Shown here in pieces: positions 59,306-64,000 of a stretch of 64,000 nt of DNA. A program made the translations under genes and the position numbers. Every line of letters starts with the position of its first letter. The first letter of the stretch is position 1. The stretch covers positions 36,182,778 through 36,246,777 of the forward strand of contig OY744516.1 in assembly GCA_963556195.1 (NCBI GenBank). The letters run 5' to 3'. The stretch comes from Sepiola atlantica (Eukaryota > Mollusca > Cephalopoda > Sepiida > Sepiolidae). A model generated the notes under the pieces. The model had not been told where the DNA came from. It searched no databases and saw nothing but the letters and a program-made list of their open reading frames with translations.

Positions 59306-59570
59306 ATATAATTTTGTTATATATTTTTTTTTTTTAAGATTTGTTAATTGATGTACATGTAAAGTTGCAATGAACATTTAGAACTTTGAATTGGGTCACC
59401 CATTTTTATATTTATATTGATTTAACATTCTATGCATGACTTGGTAGGAATATACAGCCTGACAAAGAATATAGTCTATGCTCCATTTATTCAAACTATA
59501 TATTTTTTTTCTGTTCAAAGGAAGATTTTAACATTTCATAATAGTCGTAACTGTTGCCATTTTATAAATT

Positions 59571-60141
59571 AACTAGCTGTATTTATCTAGCGTTGCCCGA
59601 GGGTGGAGACATATTGCTGAGTGGAGGGCGTAGAGAAAAATAATTCAAAATATTAAGTCACATTCTATTTCAGGAACACAGCACTTAACGCTGTTACCAC
59701 GTCCCAGGATGTGGAACAAAGGTTGAATTTTTGGAGGCATAAACATTGTCATTTTGGGTTGTTAAGCAGACCAAACCCTGTTCCCTGGATATATGGTAGA
59801 AATAATCAATCATCACCTTCAATCGTGGACTTCGTCTTAAAGTACATATGGGATTACAGTAAAGCACAATGTTCAAGGTTTTACCGTCTGGTGCTAAAAT
59901 AGAGGCATTTTTGATTAAAAGATATGAAATTGAAATTATGAGGAGTTTAAAATAGACGTGTCTAAACAAAAATCCAGTTTGTGGTGGTGTTTGAAAATAG
60001 AAGAAAAAATGCTAAAAATTGTAAGTAAATTTAATCATAAAACAAAACAACAAAGATTGATATGGAAAAAAAAAAAAAACTAAATTGAAACCATGGAATC
60101 AACAGTAAATGGAAAAGTAATTGTAAAAGTTATGTTATACT
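59571..60141 (+). repeat. ACTAGCTG-type repeat, third kind
   Basis: Starts aactagctgtatttatctag, cgttgcccgagggtgg. The rest to about 59960 (tcccaggatgtggaac, ccctgttccctggatatatg) is GC-richer than its surroundings and probably belongs to the same element. No coding motif on either strand. Confidence 0.45.
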
Positions 60142-61155
60142 AACAGGGGTACCTGAGATCATAATTTCTGTAAATTACATAGATTATAGAAAAAAAAGGA
60201 GTAAACTCAAACGATCTGCTTAATATTTTTATTTGAAATAACTAAGTTCAATTGTGTACAAAATCAGAGTAAAAAGTAAATATGGTCTGTCCGTGGTTCA
60301 AACGTCTATCTCTAAGTTCTGCATGATAACCCATTGCACCAAGGCAGCTTGTTTAAAGTCGTCACTGCATTTAAATATATTAACCATACATGTTTTTTGT
60401 TCTCTTTTTCTTGCAAGTCAAAAGTAGGTCAGAAGTAAGGGGGGAAACTTTTAGCAGCGAAAAAATGGTTTATTTGTATTTTTCAAAACAAATTCATTTT
60501 TATAATCTTAATTATTTGTACACACACAATTTCACTTATTTCGTTTTGTATTTGTATAAGCTTTTTATGAAATCGATCAAGTGTTTAATATGATATTAAG
60601 TTCTGATAATGATTGATGTATTGATGTACGTATATGTAAAAATAAGTATACTGTCTTTATCTTTTGATCTTATCGAAATTATATTGAGGTATGCCTTATA
60701 TGTTTTCGATGAATTAACTTTTCAAATATAAGACTAATAAATATTCAGTGTTTTGTATAAGATAAATAATTATGTGTAAACCATTTTAAAAACAAAACAC
60801 GTTTTAATAAACATGGTACATTATTACCATAATGTGCATTTGTATTGTTATCAACTGGTGAATTAAAACTTATGTATCTTCCTAAATAAATGACCTTAGT
60901 TGAATAGGTGGTGGTTGTAGTACATGTTAATGAGGGTGAACACTCTGCTAACGTACATGTAATAAGACAAAAAAAAAGACTTAAATATCAATCCAGACTA
61001 AATAGTTAAATCAATTTTTTATTTTTATTTTTCCTTTTTTTTTTTTTTTAACATGAACCAAAACCATTTTTAAATTATTTTATGTAGCTTTGTTTCTTGA
61101 ACTCTTCCGGTCATTAGTGAAATAGGGGTATATATCACTTCACTTTATATGCAAG
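60142..61155 (-). mobile_element. 1-kb dispersed repeat with tRNA-like segment, copy 2
   Basis: Collinear with 23944-24931. The tRNA-like segment at 60285-60352 keeps a degenerate B box (cgtggttcaaacg in plus) and A-box region (ataacccattgcaccaagg). The far end has ttatgtagctttgtttctt, gtgaaataggggta and tatcacttcactttatatg. No shared open frame. Confidence 0.8.
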
Positions 61156-62560
61156 ATGAACCGTTTCTTGTAAGTCACATTCAATTGCAATTGGCTGTAT
61201 GTTAGCCTCCCCCCCCCCCTTTAACAAAAATATTTACAATTGTTGTAATGGATATCGACACAGACTATGGAATTGGTAAAGCAGAGTGTAATAAAAAAAA
61301 AACATGAGTTACTTGGAAGCTAAGCTTTATTCAACTAAAAAAGGAATACAAAAAGGTGGCAGATATGGCCAGTTTTAATGACGACTTCTGGCTCCGGGAG
61401 CACGTATGGAAGCCCATACGAATGTAATATAACACAGTTTAAATTCAATTGGATCTATTGCATTCACTTGCATTGTGATACAATTGGAGGCATGAACACC
61501 ACCTCCCAAACTATAGGAAGGGAAAAGAAACTTGTGTTCAATGCAATGAATCGTTTGCAATAAGTATTATATTTTAGCATTTAATTACTCCCAAAAGTTG
61601 ATATGCAAAAACTAAGAACCTTTCGTTTCATACTTTATTTTTGAAGATTTCAAATTTATAATAACTTAAAAGATGAAGAAAAATAATCATCCAGATGATA
61701 CAAATATTGAACTTTTATGTGTTATAATGCCAATTTTAGAGAATTATGAATGTGAAAATATTTTACCGTTTGTAGAATTTCAAGATATTGCATTCATTTT
61801 GCCTTTCCTACTATCGTTGCAGACAATAAAAAAATCTTGCTTATCGTAGTTTGTTTGCTGATTATCATTATTCTGATTTCCCAGTAGAATATTCCAGATG
61901 CAATAAATGTCACAAGAATGACGTGGCCATTGATGAGCCTGAAAGTAGATTGCATTTTCGTTTTTACCATTTTCTGTTGAGTTTCAGAAATCTACTTTCT
62001 GTTTCCTTTTAACTCTTAACATCTTGTTGAAAAGGAATTCCCCCACTCCCACCCGATTGATAAAAACGTTTAAATGTTTATAATGCCTTTACTTTTGGGC
62101 AGATTGTTATGAAACTTGAAAGTATGACTGGAAAAATGTTGTACTTTAATATGATGTTGTCATTTGTGCTAAAAATAATATTTTCAGCAAACAAATCATC
62201 AAAAACAGATATTTTCAGAGAAATTTGTTTTTGAAATAAAGTCTGTGGAAAAATATCTAACCCTAAAATGATTGAGATAGTGAAATAGGTATCCGTACTA
62301 AGATATATCTTACAAGCACCGGTGAGAGTTATTTCACTTCCATTAGGAATTTTTCTAAAAATAGATTTAAATAAAGGGTTATCATTTCGTGCACACTGTT
62401 GGACGGATTGGAAATATAAATATCACTTCTGGTCAATGTGGTTTTGTGCGGTAAAGGTGATTTTGTGATTTTCTCTTTTCTGAATGGATTCATTATTATT
62501 CATGTCGAATTTGAGCTTCTTTATGCACATAATCCTTTTTGTTGTTAGCTTGACAATGTT
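61156..62560. other. AT-rich unannotated DNA
   Basis: No supported gene. At 61378-61563 both strands are open for about 61 codons with fairly balanced composition, but no domain or splice signal supports either. Confidence 0.4.
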
Positions 62561-62932
62561 ACTCATCAAAGTGTAGTATCTGTTCCGATGGATACTACAC
62601 CCCATAGACTGATATTGTCTTGGCCTTCGGGGATTGATTTACGCCGGTCTATGGGTCAGTCCTGTGCAGTTCTAGGAGGTCCACCCTCCCAGGCATTGCC
62701 TCCCCTCTTTGGGGAGGAGTAAGTTTATTGCTTACTGCCTGAGGCGCCCCTACCGGGGAATGCCGACGGGGCTGCCCAGGCAATTTTTAATGACCAGAGT
62801 GCTCACTTTCTCGGGCGCTGGCTTTTCAAATCCCACTTTCCCGACCCGACCTTGGGTCACATCTTACTTGTGGGAGTAAGATAAAACTGGCCTTGTGTCT
62901 AACCTCCTGGTGAGGAGGTAAATAAATACTCA
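62561..62932 (+). mobile_element. U2-headed SINE, long form, best preserved
   Basis: Head: catcaaagtgtagtatctg (U2 branch-site region; the first ~20 nt of U2 are lost). Hairpin gtgtagtatc / gatactacac (62571-62601), second stem ccccatagactg / cggtctatgggt (about 62603-62656). Body: ttctaggaggtccaccctcc, cccctctttggggaggag, gaggcgcccctaccgggg, tgccgacggggctgccc. A 33-bp segment (agtgctcactttctcggg) shared only with the old copy at 11290. Tail: cttgggtcacatcttacttg, tgggagtaag, ctggccttgtgtctaacctc. It ends near aataaatactcatg. Non-coding; potential transcript is rich in hairpins. Confidence 0.93.
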
Positions 62933-63185
62933 TGTTTTAGTCGGAATGGTGTGGGAATTCACTTTCAAACACTATAACTGACGGATGCTGCTGCATGTGT
63001 CAGGCGGCTGCAGGTTAAGCCTGGAGCTTGCTGTTAGCCTTTCATCGCAATGTTAATGTTGAGTTTCCAATTATTCTTGCTTTTTAGATGTGAGATTATC
63101 ATCAAAGAAAATGCTTATTCTTCTAATAACCAAATTCTATCATTTGATAAGATTATGTAGCCGTTCAAATTTATTGATCAGTCTG

Positions 63186-63670
63186 CAATCCATTTGAATT
63201 ACCTACTGGAAAGTTTGAATTACCTACTAGACACCATCCTTAAGTGTCTTCGGTCTTTTTATACAAGGGTTTGTCAGGATAACTTAACACGAAGATACTT
63301 CACCTTACAAGTAAACCCTGACCAAATATTCGAAATAACAGTATTCAAAGCCCAAATGAGATCCCTTCAACACAGCTATACACTGGCACATACGAGGAAT
63401 GGTGCACCTTCTCCAAGTAATGTTACCTCAAGTAACAGAACTTAGCTGGATACTCCACCTGATGAGATGAATTCTTGTGCTGGAACACAGATGCTAGTCG
63501 TAAGGGGTAGTAATGTGGGATGTGTTTAGTTTTTGTGCGAAGGGGGTAAAAGGTGTGAAACCCCTTAGTGAAAATTCCGATACCTATGTATTGGGCATCA
63601 ATTAATAATTAATCTTCAAATTTCAGTTCCTTTGGAATATTTGAAAGTTTTTTGCAAGGAATAATATGAG
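63186..63670 (+). repeat. dispersed repeat, longest copy
   Basis: The left part (63186-63480) matches 13080-13390 inverted, and the right part (63480-63660) matches 58335-58545. It therefore bridges two partial copies and defines an element of at least 480 bp. One frame is open for 83 codons here but broken in the 13-kb copy. Class unknown. Confidence 0.78.
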
Positions 63671-64000
63671 CACAACCTCCCATTTGAAAATTCAAATATT
63701 TCTGATTTGCATTGAATTTTATCCATAGTCATTATACACCAATTCAGCAAGATTCCTTGAATTTCAATTTCTTATTAAGACTCCTAAACCTTAAATTTTA
63801 AACATTTTTTGAATCAAAATCATTTAATAGATTTTGATCAAAATTGGAATAAGGATTCTCAGTATATGGTTTAGTATCATTATACTTTGATTTTAATCTT
63901 CATAATAAAAATAAAATACTGTTTGGGGAATTTTTACCCATTCTAAGACGGGTAATCTCATTATATATAAATCTGTTGCATATTTCCTAAATTTCTTGTA
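63671..64000. other. AT-rich DNA at right window edge
   Basis: No gene or repeat recognised; may hold the rest of the 63186 repeat. Confidence 0.35.

Overview
This is an AT-rich, gene-poor stretch of a metazoan nuclear genome. I found no convincing intact host protein-coding gene, functional tRNA or functional rRNA. Almost everything I can identify is mobile-element debris or tandem repeat. Decayed jockey/CR1/RTE-type LINE 3' ends, tRNA-headed SINEs, a LINE tail ending in an (ATG)n-like microsatellite, many (TA)n runs and Tc1/mariner relics together suggest an invertebrate, most likely a mollusc and perhaps a cephalopod. That placement is inference from repeat style only.

Layout. 0-1.3 kb: a mariner relic (minus) running off the left edge, then a U2-headed SINE. 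2.4-5.0 kb: a 31-bp satellite of about 84 units with higher-order structure. 5.3-11.5 kb: a MITE, U2-headed SINEs, a tRNA SINE, two hammerhead-like/Penelope-like motifs and a 235-bp foldback. 13-18 kb: a repeat shared with the far right end, tRNA SINE pieces and a LINE nested inside an older repeat. 19.6-24.9 kb: a 313-bp near-perfect foldback, SINEs, a minisatellite and a 1-kb repeat with an internal tRNA-like segment. 27-36 kb: a duplicated block, tandem repeats, more U2-headed SINEs and a 5S rRNA-derived sequence. 39-53 kb: SINE remnants, a 45-bp tandem array, inverted repeats, several LINE 3' ends, a second 5S-derived copy, and a repeat split by a U2-headed SINE. 55-64 kb: a LINE end, a long-TIR MITE, an internally deleted Tc1-like element, the second copy of the 1-kb repeat, and the best-preserved U2-headed SINE.

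The most interesting signal is a family of SINE-like elements whose 5' end is the first ~40 nt of U2 snRNA (about nine full or partial copies). They come in at least two body types sharing the same head and the same 3' tail. A conserved hairpin pairs the U2 branch-site-recognition sequence with a downstream complement. SINEs with U1/U2-derived heads are known in other animals, so the class is not new; this family, its hairpin and its modular bodies may be. Next are the satellite's higher-order structure and the long foldbacks that could yield double-stranded RNA. The long stretches between listed features are AT-rich sequence in which I see no gene.
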